DNA of 64,000 nucleotides, taken from the NCBI RefSeq assembly GCF_020141465.1, contig NZ_JAHSPD010000001.1:834501-898500 (forward strand), in the 5' to 3' direction. Both the position numbers and the translations under genes were made by a program. The notes beneath the pieces are model-generated. The model searched no databases, had not been told where the DNA came from, and saw only the letters and a list, made by a program, of their open reading frames with translations. Numbering within the stretch: position 1 is the first letter of the stretch; each line of letters opens with the position of its first letter. Shown one piece after another: positions 1-10,003 of the stretch. This DNA is from Roseovarius carneus (GTDB taxonomy: Bacteria > Pseudomonadota > Alphaproteobacteria > Rhodobacterales > Rhodobacteraceae).

Positions 1-127
1 GCCGGGCCAGATCAGCAACACATGGGCCGTGCGGGTCGAGATCAAAGGCGGCGAGAAACCGGCCCTCATGGCGCGCTGGCTGACACGGCAATATCTCGGC
101 CAAACCCCGGCGGGAGAGGGCGCATGA
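1..127 (+). CDS. C-terminal end of an unidentified protein (cut by window edge)
   Basis: An open frame runs in from the left edge and ends with TGA at 125-127. The 41 visible residues end in a basic, alpha/beta-like stretch (WAVRVEIKGGEKPALMARWL). The stop overlaps the ATG of the thioesterase gene in an ATGA junction, so the two are probably translated together. The fragment is too short to assign. A hotdog-fold or acyl-CoA enzyme would fit the neighbour, but that is only a guess from context. Confidence 0.55.
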   Translation, partial: PGQISNTWAVRVEIKGGEKPALMARWLTRQYLGQTPAGEGA

Positions 128-531
128 GTATAGACCCCGCATTGCTGGAGGAAGCCTATCCGCTTCAAAGCCATCTCGGCTTTCGCCTGACCGGCTGGCG
201 CGCGGATTTCGCACAGGTGGAAATGCCTCTGGCGCCGTTCATGATGAACCGACAGGGCCTGCCCCATGGCGGTATCCACGCCACGCTTCTCGACACAGCG
301 ATGGGGTTTGCGGGCTGCTATACCGGCGATCCTGCGGTGCGGCAGATGGCGCTCACACTGTCGCTGACGGTCAATTACCTCGCACAGGCGGAGGGCGACA
401 CACTGATCGCAAAGGGCTGGCGCACGGGCGGTGGGCGCAAGACCTATTTCGCCGAAGGACGCATAGAGGATATGCACGGTACCCGCATCGCCACCGCCTC
501 GGGTGTGTTTCGCTATCGTAGCCCCTCTTGA
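124..531 (+). CDS. PaaI-type hotdog thioesterase
   Basis: A 135-residue single-domain protein of the size usual for PaaI/YbgC-type acyl-CoA thioesterases. The central HGGIHATLLDTAMGFAG stretch (about residues 47-63) is the hotdog helix motif in which the Asp or Glu-like acid polarises water for thioester hydrolysis, and the C-terminal half is beta-sheet ending in a FRYR strand. The ATG at 124 is chosen over an upstream in-frame start because it overlaps the preceding stop by the ATGA arrangement. The natural substrate cannot be read from sequence. It probably belongs to the operon of the upstream partial gene; the copA promoter begins inside its last codons. Confidence 0.8.
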   Translation: MSIDPALLEEAYPLQSHLGFRLTGWRADFAQVEMPLAPFMMNRQGLPHGGIHATLLDTAMGFAGCYTGDPAVRQMALTLSLTVNYLAQAEGDTLIAKGWRTGGGRKTYFAEGRIEDMHGTRIATASGVFRYRSPS

Positions 532-558
532 CCTTCCCGTCACCGGAACCCTTATGTA
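528..558 (+). promoter_or_regulatory. CueR-type copper-inducible promoter of copA
   Basis: TTGACC (528-533) and TATGTA (553-558) are separated by 19 bases, the over-long spacer typical of MerR-family promoters. The spacer carries the dyad ACCTTCC-N7-GGAACCC at 531-551, which resembles the known CueR operator (ACCTTCC-N7-GGAAGGT). The -35 box overlaps the stop codon of the thioesterase gene. A cueR homologue is the second gene of the transcript, so copper-dependent activation with autoregulation is expected. Confidence 0.8.
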
Positions 559-585
559 TTGCGTGAGCCGCGCGAAGGACACGCA

Positions 586-3011
<2,426 letters not shown>

Positions 3012-3015
<4 letters not shown>

Positions 3016-3398
3016 ACATCTCAGAGGCCAGCGCGCGGGCCGCACTCCCGGCAAAAACCATCCGCTATTACGAGGAGATCGGGCTGATCACACCGGGGCG
3101 CGGGCCCAATGGCTACCGCCGATTTTCCGAGGCTGACGTGCACAGGCTCGCCTTTCTGGGCCGCGCCCGCGCGCTTGGCTTCGGGATCGAGGAATGTCGC
3201 GCACTTCTGGCGCTTTATAGCGACCAAGACAGGGCCAGCGCGGATGTCAAACGCATCGCGGAAGAGCATCTGGAGGCGATTGAGGCCAAGATCGCCCTTC
3301 TGGCCGGGATGCGCGACACGCTGCGCGAATTGACCCGCGCTTGTGCCGGCGATGCGCGGCCCGATTGCCCGATCCTGCGCGATCTTGGGGCGGATTAG
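3012..3398 (+). CDS. cueR: MerR-family copper-responsive regulator CueR
   Basis: A 128-residue MerR-family regulator. The N-terminal winged helix begins [20 protein letters not shown] and is followed by a long dimerisation helix. Two cysteines near the C-terminus in CAGDARPDC correspond to the pair that binds monovalent Cu/Ag/Au ions in CueR. It overlaps copA by four bases, and a CueR-type operator lies in front of copA, so it most likely senses cytoplasmic Cu(I) and switches on its own operon. HmrR is an alternative name for the same protein type in rhizobia. Confidence 0.92.
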
Positions 3399-3401
3399 AG
3401 C

Positions 3402-4733
3402 CTAAAGCTCCGCCCCCGCACGCCATTCGCCCCAGCGCATCCGTGCAGTGGCCCCAAGCTTGGTGATCCAGCGCGGCGGCAGGCTGCGGGGTGCGTCCTG
3501 CGCCATCACCTGGGTCAGAAGGTCCGAGCCATGCGCTGACGCAAGCTCCGCTATCAGCATCCCGTGCAGCGTGCCCTTGGCGGTGCCCAGCCCGTTCTGG
3601 CAAACCGCTGAGAAAAGCCCCGGCGCCACCTCGCCCAGCGCGGGCACGTTGTTGAGGCTGAGGCACAAACGCCCACCCCAGAGATGCGCCATCTCCACCC
3701 CCACAAGCATCGGAAACCGCGCCGCAAAGGCCCGCGCATGATCGCGCGCCACGGAGGCGAGCCGCCCCTCAGGCACCTCCAGCGTCGGATCGCAGGTAAA
3801 GCGGTTGCGGATGATGATCCTGTCCCCGCCCGTGCCGGAGATGCGCCGCACGGTGGTCCCCATCGGATCGGCAGGGGTCAGCCCCCATTGTGCCCGCCCG
3901 CCAAGACGCGCGGTCTCCTCCGTGCTCAGCGCGCGGGTCATAGAGGCATAGGTATGGACATGCAGCAGCCGGTTCTCAAACTGTCCAAAGCTTTCGGCAT
4001 GACCGTTCACCGCCAAAATCACGTGCGGCGCTGTCACCGCCCCCTTGGGAGTGGTCGCCGTCCAGTCACCCGCGCGGCTAAGATCGGTCACGGGGCTACC
4101 CTCAAACACCTGCACGCGCTTGGAGCGGAGCCCAGCCGCCACACCCCGCACAAACATCGCAGGCTGAATCATCGCAGATCCCGGTGTGAAAAGCCCGCTT
4201 CGATAATAGGGGATGCCGGTCATCTCCTGCATCGCGGCGGCGTCCAGCATTTCATATCGCTCATCCAGCGTGTCGAGATGGCGGGCATAGTCCAGATTGT
4301 GCCTGTGGCCGGTTTCGGTGGCGGCGGCGTTGGTCTTGCCGCTCTGCAAAAAGGCCTCTTCGGTCAGACCATGCTGGGCGGCCATGCGAGCTGCAAAATC
4401 AATGCCCGCACGGTTGGCCACCGTCTCCGCACGGTCGCGGTCCAGCGCGCCGGAATAGGCGTCCGAGGCCAGATCATGGGGCAGATCAATCATGAACCCC
4501 GAATTGCGCCCCGCAGGCCCCGCACCCACGCGGCTGGCCTCCAGCACCACAATTCGCGCACCGGGGTGAAGCTCTGCCAGACGCGCCGCCGCGGCCAGCC
4601 CCGCGAAGCCCGCACCGATCACCAACCAATCAGCGGTGATGCGCGCCTCCAATACCTCTGGCGGCGCGGGCGGCGGCAAGAGCCTGTCCCACCCCGCAGG
4701 GCCGGGATTAACGGGCAGACGCCGGACTTTCAT
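3402..4733 (-). CDS. FAD-dependent amine/D-amino acid oxidoreductase (DAO family)
   Basis: A 443-residue flavoprotein. After a leader of about 35 residues it has the dinucleotide-binding motif VIGAGFAGLAAA with the acidic end of the second strand (VVLEASRVGAGPAGRNSGF), as in DadA, glycine oxidase and dimethylglycine-type enzymes. The C-terminus has the family GLFSAVCQNGLGTAKGTLHG-like FAD segment. The ATG at 4733 follows GAGGGG and is the only start that leaves a short leader. It is the last gene of a minus-strand unit with a DapA-like lyase and a GntR regulator, which suggests oxidation of a secondary or cyclic amine or amino acid. The exact substrate is unknown. Confidence 0.8.
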   Translation of the reverse strand: MKVRRLPVNPGPAGWDRLLPPPAPPEVLEARITADWLVIGAGFAGLAAAARLAELHPGARIVVLEASRVGAGPAGRNSGFMIDLPHDLASDAYSGALDRDRAETVANRAGIDFAARMAAQHGLTEEAFLQSGKTNAAATETGHRHNLDYARHLDTLDERYEMLDAAAMQEMTGIPYYRSGLFTPGSAMIQPAMFVRGVAAGLRSKRVQVFEGSPVTDLSRAGDWTATTPKGAVTAPHVILAVNGHAESFGQFENRLLHVHTYASMTRALSTEETARLGGRAQWGLTPADPMGTTVRRISGTGGDRIIIRNRFTCDPTLEVPEGRLASVARDHARAFAARFPMLVGVEMAHLWGGRLCLSLNNVPALGEVAPGLFSAVCQNGLGTAKGTLHGMLIAELASAHGSDLLTQVMAQDAPRSLPPRWITKLGATARMRWGEWRAGAEL

Positions 4734-4740
4734 AGCCCCC

Positions 4741-5128
4741 TCACAGATCCTGATTAAGCGCATCGGCGACAGGAATTTCCCGCTCGCGCCGCGCGATATA
4801 GTCGAGCAGGGCCTCATTGATGCCCGCGTCCAGCTTGGGCTCCTCATACACATTGAGCAAATCGCGTGTGTAATTCAAAGCGCGCTCTGTCACCTCAACC
4901 ACGCCTGTCATCGGCACAAAGATCGTATTGCGCGCGCCCCGGCCTCGGCGGGCGGGCTTGTCCAGCGTCACGCTCATCCCACGCTGTCCCCCTCCGCTGG
5001 GTCGCTGAGAGCGACCCAGATTGCCTTGATCACGCGCGAGGCCATGGGGCGTGTCATTGACCATATGCGCAATCTTCCACGCCATCATCAGCGGCGGCAT
5101 ATTCCACGCGGGTCAAAAGCTCAGTCAA
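4741..5128 (-). pseudogene. Composite remnant: aldehyde dehydrogenase pieces fused to MttB-like C-terminus
   Basis: Between two intact operon genes lies a segment that no single frame explains. A TTG at 5128 overlaps the upstream stop and reads MTELLTRVEYAAADDG, like the N-terminus of PuuC-type aldehyde dehydrogenases, then stops at 5054. Another frame gives AHMVNDTPHGLA, a typical internal ALDH motif. A third frame gives KAIWVALS. The last 55 residues (ALNYTRDLLNVYEEPKLDAG and IARREREIP) resemble the C-terminal tail of trimethylamine methyltransferase (MttB) family proteins. I read this as deletions and frameshifts that fused and killed two catabolic genes. A short functional protein from the frame at 4741-5100 cannot be excluded. 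Confidence 0.5.
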
Positions 5129-6033
5129 TTGGCCTCTCCTGTGATGGCGGCAATAGTGGTGTTCATAGTGCGGATCACCTCCTCTAAGCTGCGCTTTTCG
5201 TCTTTATTGAGCGGATGGAGCGGGCGGCGCGGCGGTCCTGCATCAATGCCCCGCGTGCTCAGCCCATGTTTGATGCACTGGACAAACGTGCCGCCCTGCT
5301 CCAACACCCGCATCAGGGGCAGCATGGCCGACATGATCGCGCGGCCGCGTGTGAAATCACCCTCCACCGCACAGGCCTGCCAGAGCGCGATATGCGCCTC
5401 AGGGGCAAAATTGGACCCCGCGCAGACCCAAGACCGCGCACCCCATGCAAAGAACTCCAGAGCCTGATCATCCATACCGCAGCTGAGCGCAATATGCGGA
5501 TAATCGCGCGCCAGCATGTGCAGGCGGTTGATATCGCCGCTGCTTTCCTTGATCGCCGCGAAATTAGGCGAGCGTCCCAGACGGTCCAGACATTCCTCAT
5601 CCATGTTCACCGCCATGCGGCCCGGATAGTTGTAGAGCATCACCGGCAGGTCCGCCGCGCGGTCCACCGCCAGACAATGCAGCGCAATCTCGCGCCCGGT
5701 GGGGCAGCTATAAGGAGGCGTGGCCACCAAGATCGCATCCGCGCCCAGCGCCTTGGCCGCTTTGGCATATTCGATGGAATTTTCGGTGCGCATGTCGCCC
5801 GTGCCGATGATTGACGGCACCCGGCCTGCGATCATGGCATGCACCCGTCCCATAAGGTCCATCCGCTCCTCCATGCTCTGCGCATAATACTCGCCCGTGG
5901 TCCCGGCGATGATGATACCATGCACGCCCGCACCCACCAAAAGCTCCACCGTTTGCGCCAATGCCGCCTCGTTGACCGTGAAATCGGCATGATACGGCGT
6001 CACAATGGGGGTATAGATTCCGTCAAAGCGCAT
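5125..6033 (-). CDS. DapA-like class I aldolase/lyase (DHDPS family)
   Basis: A 302-residue protein of the dihydrodipicolinate synthase/N-acetylneuraminate lyase family. It shows the GTTGEYY substrate loop, the Tyr of YNYPGR, and the Schiff-base Lys in AAIKESSGD, all in the right order for a (beta/alpha)8 barrel. It sits in a catabolic operon with a GntR regulator and a FAD amine oxidase rather than with lysine genes (dapB is 27 kb away). A catabolic lyase or deaminase acting on a 2-keto acid or pyrroline, such as the hydroxyproline-pathway deaminase, is therefore more likely than lysine synthesis. The start at 6033 follows AAGGAGA. It overlaps the GntR gene by 11 bases. Confidence 0.8.
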   Translation of the reverse strand: MRFDGIYTPIVTPYHADFTVNEAALAQTVELLVGAGVHGIIIAGTTGEYYAQSMEERMDLMGRVHAMIAGRVPSIIGTGDMRTENSIEYAKAAKALGADAILVATPPYSCPTGREIALHCLAVDRAADLPVMLYNYPGRMAVNMDEECLDRLGRSPNFAAIKESSGDINRLHMLARDYPHIALSCGMDDQALEFFAWGARSWVCAGSNFAPEAHIALWQACAVEGDFTRGRAIMSAMLPLMRVLEQGGTFVQCIKHGLSTRGIDAGPPRRPLHPLNKDEKRSLEEVIRTMNTTIAAITGEAN

Positions 6034-6727
6034 CTGCTGTCTCCTTGAGTGTAGCCACATCCAGCGGCAATGGGTCAGGTGTCACAAAGCGCTCTATGCG
6101 GTCGCGGCTGAGGTCCCAATGGGCTAGGGTCAGGGCCGTCGCGGCCTCTGCATCACGTGCCTCAATGGCATCGATCATCGCGTCATGCTGATCGGCGGCG
6201 ATCGCGATCCGGCTAGTATCCTCAGGGCTTGATGGGCGGTAGAACGTTTGGCTGAGCCTCGTGTGATCAATCAGCATCCGGCCAAGGCTCATCCTGAGAT
6301 ATGGGTTGTGCGACATCGCACCGATCTGGGCGTGAAAGCTGTGGTTGAGCAGGGCCGCGGCCCCCGCATCGCGCGCCTCTGTTGCGCGACGAAACTGATC
6401 CTGCACGGCGCGCAGGGGGGCGATTTGGTCCGCGCGGCGGTTCTCGGCCGCGAGCCTTGCGATGTTGGCATAGACCAACGGCGCGGTCTGAAAGAACATC
6501 CTGAGCGTGGGCAAATCCATCGAGGCCACTTTGGGCGCACGGTTCTGACCCAGCTCCAGATAGCCCTCCCCAGCCAGCCTCTGAAACACCTCGCGCATGG
6601 GCGTGCGGGAAACACCGTATTGCGCACAAAGCGCCGCCTCATCCAGATCCGCGCCGGGCGTCACCCAAAGGCTCAGGATCTGCATCCGCAAATCGTCCAG
6701 CGCGCGGGTCTTTTTATCCAATACCAT
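6023..6727 (-). CDS. GntR-family regulator, FadR/FCD type
   Basis: A 234-residue regulator. The N-terminal winged helix includes the recognition segment YGVSRTPMREVFQRLAGEGY. The C-terminal two-thirds is an all-helical FCD ligand-binding domain, with candidate metal ligands in NHSFHAQIG and AADQHDAMIDAI and a further His in ALTLAHWDLSRDRIE. The ATG at 6727 follows AAGGAGG. As first gene of the operon it likely represses its own transcription from the palindrome at 6743-6774 and is released by the pathway substrate. Confidence 0.88.
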   Translation of the reverse strand: MVLDKKTRALDDLRMQILSLWVTPGADLDEAALCAQYGVSRTPMREVFQRLAGEGYLELGQNRAPKVASMDLPTLRMFFQTAPLVYANIARLAAENRRADQIAPLRAVQDQFRRATEARDAGAAALLNHSFHAQIGAMSHNPYLRMSLGRMLIDHTRLSQTFYRPSSPEDTSRIAIAADQHDAMIDAIEARDAEAATALTLAHWDLSRDRIERFVTPDPLPLDVATLKETADAL

Positions 6728-6742
6728 ATGATTCCACCCTCC

Positions 6743-6774
6743 TTGAATACGGAGTGTATACATAATATATTCAA
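6743..6774. promoter_or_regulatory. Nested palindromic operator of the GntR operon
   Basis: An outer inverted repeat TTGAATA (6743-6749) / TATTCAA (6768-6774) and an inner palindrome TGTATACA (6755-6762) share the same centre at 6758/6759. The site lies just upstream of the GntR start and covers the predicted -10 box. FadR-type GntR proteins bind short palindromes as dimers, so this is the expected repressor site. Confidence 0.65.
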
Positions 6775-6790
6775 ATACCAAGCGTTTCAA
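6762..6790 (-). promoter_or_regulatory. Sigma70-type promoter of the GntR operon
   Basis: On the minus strand TTGAAA (6785-6790) and TATTAT (6762-6767) are separated by exactly 17 bases. The -10 box lies inside the nested palindrome, so a bound repressor would block RNA polymerase. Confidence 0.6.
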
Positions 6791-6839
6791 AGCCAAACCA
6801 GCTTGACACCCCAGCGGCCAGCGGCCAACCCTGCCGCTT

Positions 6840-8288
6840 ATGTTGGACATGCGCCCAGTTGGATATGTGATTGGCCTGACGGTCATGGCGCTGGGGTTGG
6901 CCATGCTGCTGCCGCTTGCCGTCGATCTGGCCGAAGGGCGCGGACATTGGTTCGTCTTCGCCGAAGGCGCTATCCTGACCACCCTCATCGGAGGGCTTGT
7001 GGCGCTGACCTGCAAAAACGGCGTAGGCGAGGGGCTGACCATTCAGCAAACCTTCCTCGTAACCACGGGCGTCTGGGTCGTCCTGCCCCTCTTCGGGGCG
7101 CTGCCCTTCATGCTGGGCGCGGGCGAGTTGGATTTCACCGATGCATTTTTTGAGGCCATGTCGGGCCTGACCACCACAGGCTCCACGGTGATGAGCGGGC
7201 TGGAGACAATGCCCAAGGGTCTGCTTTTATGGCGGGGCCTCATGCAATGGTTGGGGGGGATCGGGATCATCGTTGTCGCCATGGTTTTCCTGCCTGAGCT
7301 GCGCGTGGGCGGCATGCAGATCTTCAAGGCCGAGGCGTTTGACACCATGGGCAAGATTCTGCCCCGCGCCACAGAAATCGCGAGCCGTATCTCGGTCATT
7401 TATCTTGCCATGACGCTGATGTGTATCGCGGCCTATCTGGTCGCTGGGCTCAGCGTGTTTGACGCAACGGTCCATGCCTTTACCACCATCGCCACAGGCG
7501 GGATGGCCAATTACGATGGGTCTTTCAGTGCGTTGCCGCCAGCGTCCCATTATGTGGCCGCCTTATTCATGATGCTGGCTGCCCTGCCCTTCGTGCGCTT
7601 CGTGCAGATGACGGCAGGCACCGCCAAACCCCTGCTGGTTGACCCCCAGGTGCGGGCGTTTTTCATCACCATCGCAGTCATTGTTTTGTTGCTGACGCTG
7701 TGGCGTTTTGTGCAACTTAACAATCCTAGCGAGGCCACATTCCGCGCGGCGCTGTTCAATACGATTTCGATCGTCACGGGCACCGGCTATGCGAGTGAAA
7801 ACTACATGACTTGGGGGGCCTTCCCCGTCACTATCATCTTCTTCGCGGGGCTGATCGGCGGCTGTGCGGGCTCCACCTCATGCTCGATCAAGATCTTCCG
7901 ATTCCAGCTTCTGTTCGCCTCCATCAAGGTGCAGCTTAAACGCATCCGCTCACCACATGGTGTGTTCACCCCGCGCTATGCCGGGCGGCCCGTGGATGAC
8001 GATACGCTCAGCTCGGTTATGACGTTTTTCGTCTTTTTCGTGGTCACTCTGGGCATTGTCGCCGTGGCGCTGGCGCTAACGGGCTTGGATTTCATCACGT
8101 CGCTCTCGGGAGCGGTGGCGGCATTGGCTAATGTCGGACCCGGCCTTGGGCCTATTATCGGGCCTACTGGCAATTTCGCACCTTTGAGCGATATAGCCAA
8201 ATGGATACTGATCGTCGCCATGTTGATCGGGCGGCTGGAACTTCTGGCCGTCTATGCAATCTTTACAATCAACTTCTGGAGAGCCTGA
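6840..8288 (+). CDS. trkH: TrkH-family potassium uptake membrane protein
   Basis: A 482-residue, highly hydrophobic protein with the fourfold membrane-pore-membrane repeat of Trk/Ktr/HKT potassium channels. Filter-like loops are visible: SGLTTTGSTV (first repeat), TTIATGGMANYDGS (second) and GTGYASENYMTWG (third), followed by GLIGGCAGSTSCSIK and a last loop ALANVGPGLGP. These Gly residues form the K+ filter in the family. It should import potassium in the inner membrane with a cytoplasmic TrkA-type gating ring, which is not in this window. The ATG at 6840 lacks a clear ribosome-binding site. Its stop overlaps the next start (TGATG). Confidence 0.92.
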   Translation: MLDMRPVGYVIGLTVMALGLAMLLPLAVDLAEGRGHWFVFAEGAILTTLIGGLVALTCKNGVGEGLTIQQTFLVTTGVWVVLPLFGALPFMLGAGELDFTDAFFEAMSGLTTTGSTVMSGLETMPKGLLLWRGLMQWLGGIGIIVVAMVFLPELRVGGMQIFKAEAFDTMGKILPRATEIASRISVIYLAMTLMCIAAYLVAGLSVFDATVHAFTTIATGGMANYDGSFSALPPASHYVAALFMMLAALPFVRFVQMTAGTAKPLLVDPQVRAFFITIAVIVLLLTLWRFVQLNNPSEATFRAALFNTISIVTGTGYASENYMTWGAFPVTIIFFAGLIGGCAGSTSCSIKIFRFQLLFASIKVQLKRIRSPHGVFTPRYAGRPVDDDTLSSVMTFFVFFVVTLGIVAVALALTGLDFITSLSGAVAALANVGPGLGPIIGPTGNFAPLSDIAKWILIVAMLIGRLELLAVYAIFTINFWRA

Positions 8289-9883
8289 TGTCTGATCCTG
8301 CCCAAACGCGGCCTCTCGGTGCGCAAATCTCGCATATGCTCAAATCACGCGGTGTAGACACGATATTCGGCATCCCCGGCGTGCATAACCAAGAGATGTA
8401 TCGCGGTATCGAGGAGGCGGGCATCCGCCATATCCTCGCGCGGCACGAACAGGGCGCGGGCTTCATGGCCGATGGCTATGCGCGCGCGTCTGGTCGCCCC
8501 GGCGTGGCCTATGTGATCACCGGTCCCGGCCTGTGCAACGTGATGACCCCGATGGGGCAGGCCTATTCCGACAGCGCGCCGGTGCTGGTCCTGTCGTCTT
8601 GCCTCAACGAGACGGCGGCCACACGTGGCCAATTGCACCAGATGCTGGACCAAGAAGTGGCCGCCGGCACCGTTTGCGATTGGTCCGAGACGGCACAGAC
8701 CCCTGATGCGGCTTATGCCCTCATCGACCGCGCCTTGGCAGAGTTTCAGACCAAGCGCCCGCGCTCCAAACATATCCAAGTGCCGATCCCCCTGTTGGAG
8801 GGGGAGGCCAAGCCCGCGCCCGCCGCTGCACCTGCGATTTCCATCGCGCACAGCGCGCAGATCCCCGCCCATATCGCGGCGATGATCACAGCCGCCAAGC
8901 GCCCGTTTTTCGTCCTTGGCGGTGGCGCGGTACATGCCTCTGAGCCTGCGCGCGCCGCGCTCACCGCGCTGGGTGCCGCGAGCTTTTCCACTTACGCGGG
9001 GCGCGGCATCATCTCGCCCGACGATCCGCTGCATTACGGCGCCTATCTTGGCCGCCCAGAAAGCGCCGATGTCGCGGCGTCGGCTGATCTGGTGGTCGTC
9101 GTGGGCAGCGAACTGGCCGAGGTGGACCTGTGGCGCACCGATCTGGGCCACACCGCCCCCATGATCCGCGTCGATATCGACCCTGAGGTTCTGGCGCAGA
9201 TGCACGGCTCTGAGGCATTGCTGATGGACAGCTTTGGCTTTTTCACACAGCTGAATGCGGCCCTGGCGGATCACACCGCCAAAACGTCGTGGAAACCTCA
9301 GCCCGTCAAACAGGCCCGCGCCCGCTGGCGCGCCGAGGCAGACGCAGAGCGCCCCGGCATCGTGCCCGTCGTCGATGCCCTGCGCGAGGTGATGCCCGAA
9401 GATGCGATGATCTATTCGGACATGACGCAATTTGCCTATACCGGAAAAGAGGTTTGGGACATGGAGCGCCCCGGCCATTGGCATCACCCCTACGGCTTTG
9501 GCACGCTGGGCTATGCCCTGCCTGCGGGCATCGGTGGTGCGGCGGCCCGGCCCGGTCTGCCCACCTGCGTGATCGCGGGCGATTACGGGTTCCAATACAC
9601 GGTGCAGGAACTTGGCACGGCGGTGGAGTTGGGCCAGCCCCTCCCGATCCTGCTTTGGGACAATGGCAAGCTTAAGGAGATCGAGGACAGCATGGTCCGC
9701 GCGCAGATCGCGCCCAACTCCGTGATGGCCCACAACCCCGATTTTGTGGCTCTGGCAAAGGCTTACGGTGCCTATGCAGAGGCCCCAAAATCCTTCTCCG
9801 AGCTGAAAAAGGCCGTAACAGAGGCCTTCGCGGCGGACGGTCCGACGCTGATCTATATGACAGCGGACATGACGCAGGACTGA
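8288..9883 (+). CDS. Thiamine diphosphate-dependent decarboxylase/acetolactate synthase-like (AruI-like)
   Basis: A 531-residue ThDP enzyme with three-domain architecture: the N-terminal Pyr domain (FGIPGVHNQE; catalytic Glu in ILARHEQGAGFMADGYAR), a central domain of about residues 190-330, and a C-terminal PP domain with the ThDP/Mg2+ motif IAGDYGFQYTVQELGTAVEL and downstream WDNGK. The family holds acetolactate synthases and 2-keto acid decarboxylases. There is no regulatory subunit nearby and ilv genes are absent. It most resembles 5-guanidino-2-oxopentanoate decarboxylase (AruI) from arginine transaminase catabolism, but substrate is not certain. It overlaps trkH by one base. Confidence 0.78.
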   Translation: MSDPAQTRPLGAQISHMLKSRGVDTIFGIPGVHNQEMYRGIEEAGIRHILARHEQGAGFMADGYARASGRPGVAYVITGPGLCNVMTPMGQAYSDSAPVLVLSSCLNETAATRGQLHQMLDQEVAAGTVCDWSETAQTPDAAYALIDRALAEFQTKRPRSKHIQVPIPLLEGEAKPAPAAAPAISIAHSAQIPAHIAAMITAAKRPFFVLGGGAVHASEPARAALTALGAASFSTYAGRGIISPDDPLHYGAYLGRPESADVAASADLVVVVGSELAEVDLWRTDLGHTAPMIRVDIDPEVLAQMHGSEALLMDSFGFFTQLNAALADHTAKTSWKPQPVKQARARWRAEADAERPGIVPVVDALREVMPEDAMIYSDMTQFAYTGKEVWDMERPGHWHHPYGFGTLGYALPAGIGGAAARPGLPTCVIAGDYGFQYTVQELGTAVELGQPLPILLWDNGKLKEIEDSMVRAQIAPNSVMAHNPDFVALAKAYGAYAEAPKSFSELKKAVTEAFAADGPTLIYMTADMTQD

Positions 9884-10003
9884 GCCTTAAAGCGTTTCGC
9901 CTTAAACTTGAGGCACTCAGTCAAGACGAGACGCGCACAACCTTCAAAAGGTGTGGGCATTTCGCGAAAACCTTTGAGTCAGGTTTTTCGCAAAACGCTT
10001 TAG
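9884..10003. repeat. Structured intergenic repeat-like element with terminal inverted repeats
   Basis: The gap between the ThDP gene and aroC is bounded by TAAAGCGTTTCGC (9888-9900) and GCAAAACGCTTTA (9990-10002), inverted copies with one mismatch. Inside are smaller hairpins: CTTGA/TCAAG (about 9907-9925), ACCTT/AAGGT (about 9940-9952) and GCGAAAACCT/AGGTTTTTCGC (9963-9991). The right arm supplies the TAA stop of aroC. The nested layout is like the small mobile palindromic elements of alphaproteobacteria. It may also serve as a transcription end for the two converging genes. Confidence 0.55.

Noticed and set aside
559..585. TTG at 559 as start of copA
   Set aside because: It overlaps the promoter -10 box, while the ATG at 586 has a good ribosome-binding site.
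4741..5100. Intact 119-residue gene in the remnant region
   Set aside because: Its parts match different families in different frames and it has no sensible N-terminal domain, so a remnant is more likely.
9887..9905. TTAA ... TTAA pair near the end of the ThDP gene as a CtrA site
   Set aside because: The spacing is 11 bases, not seven, and both parts belong to the repeat element.
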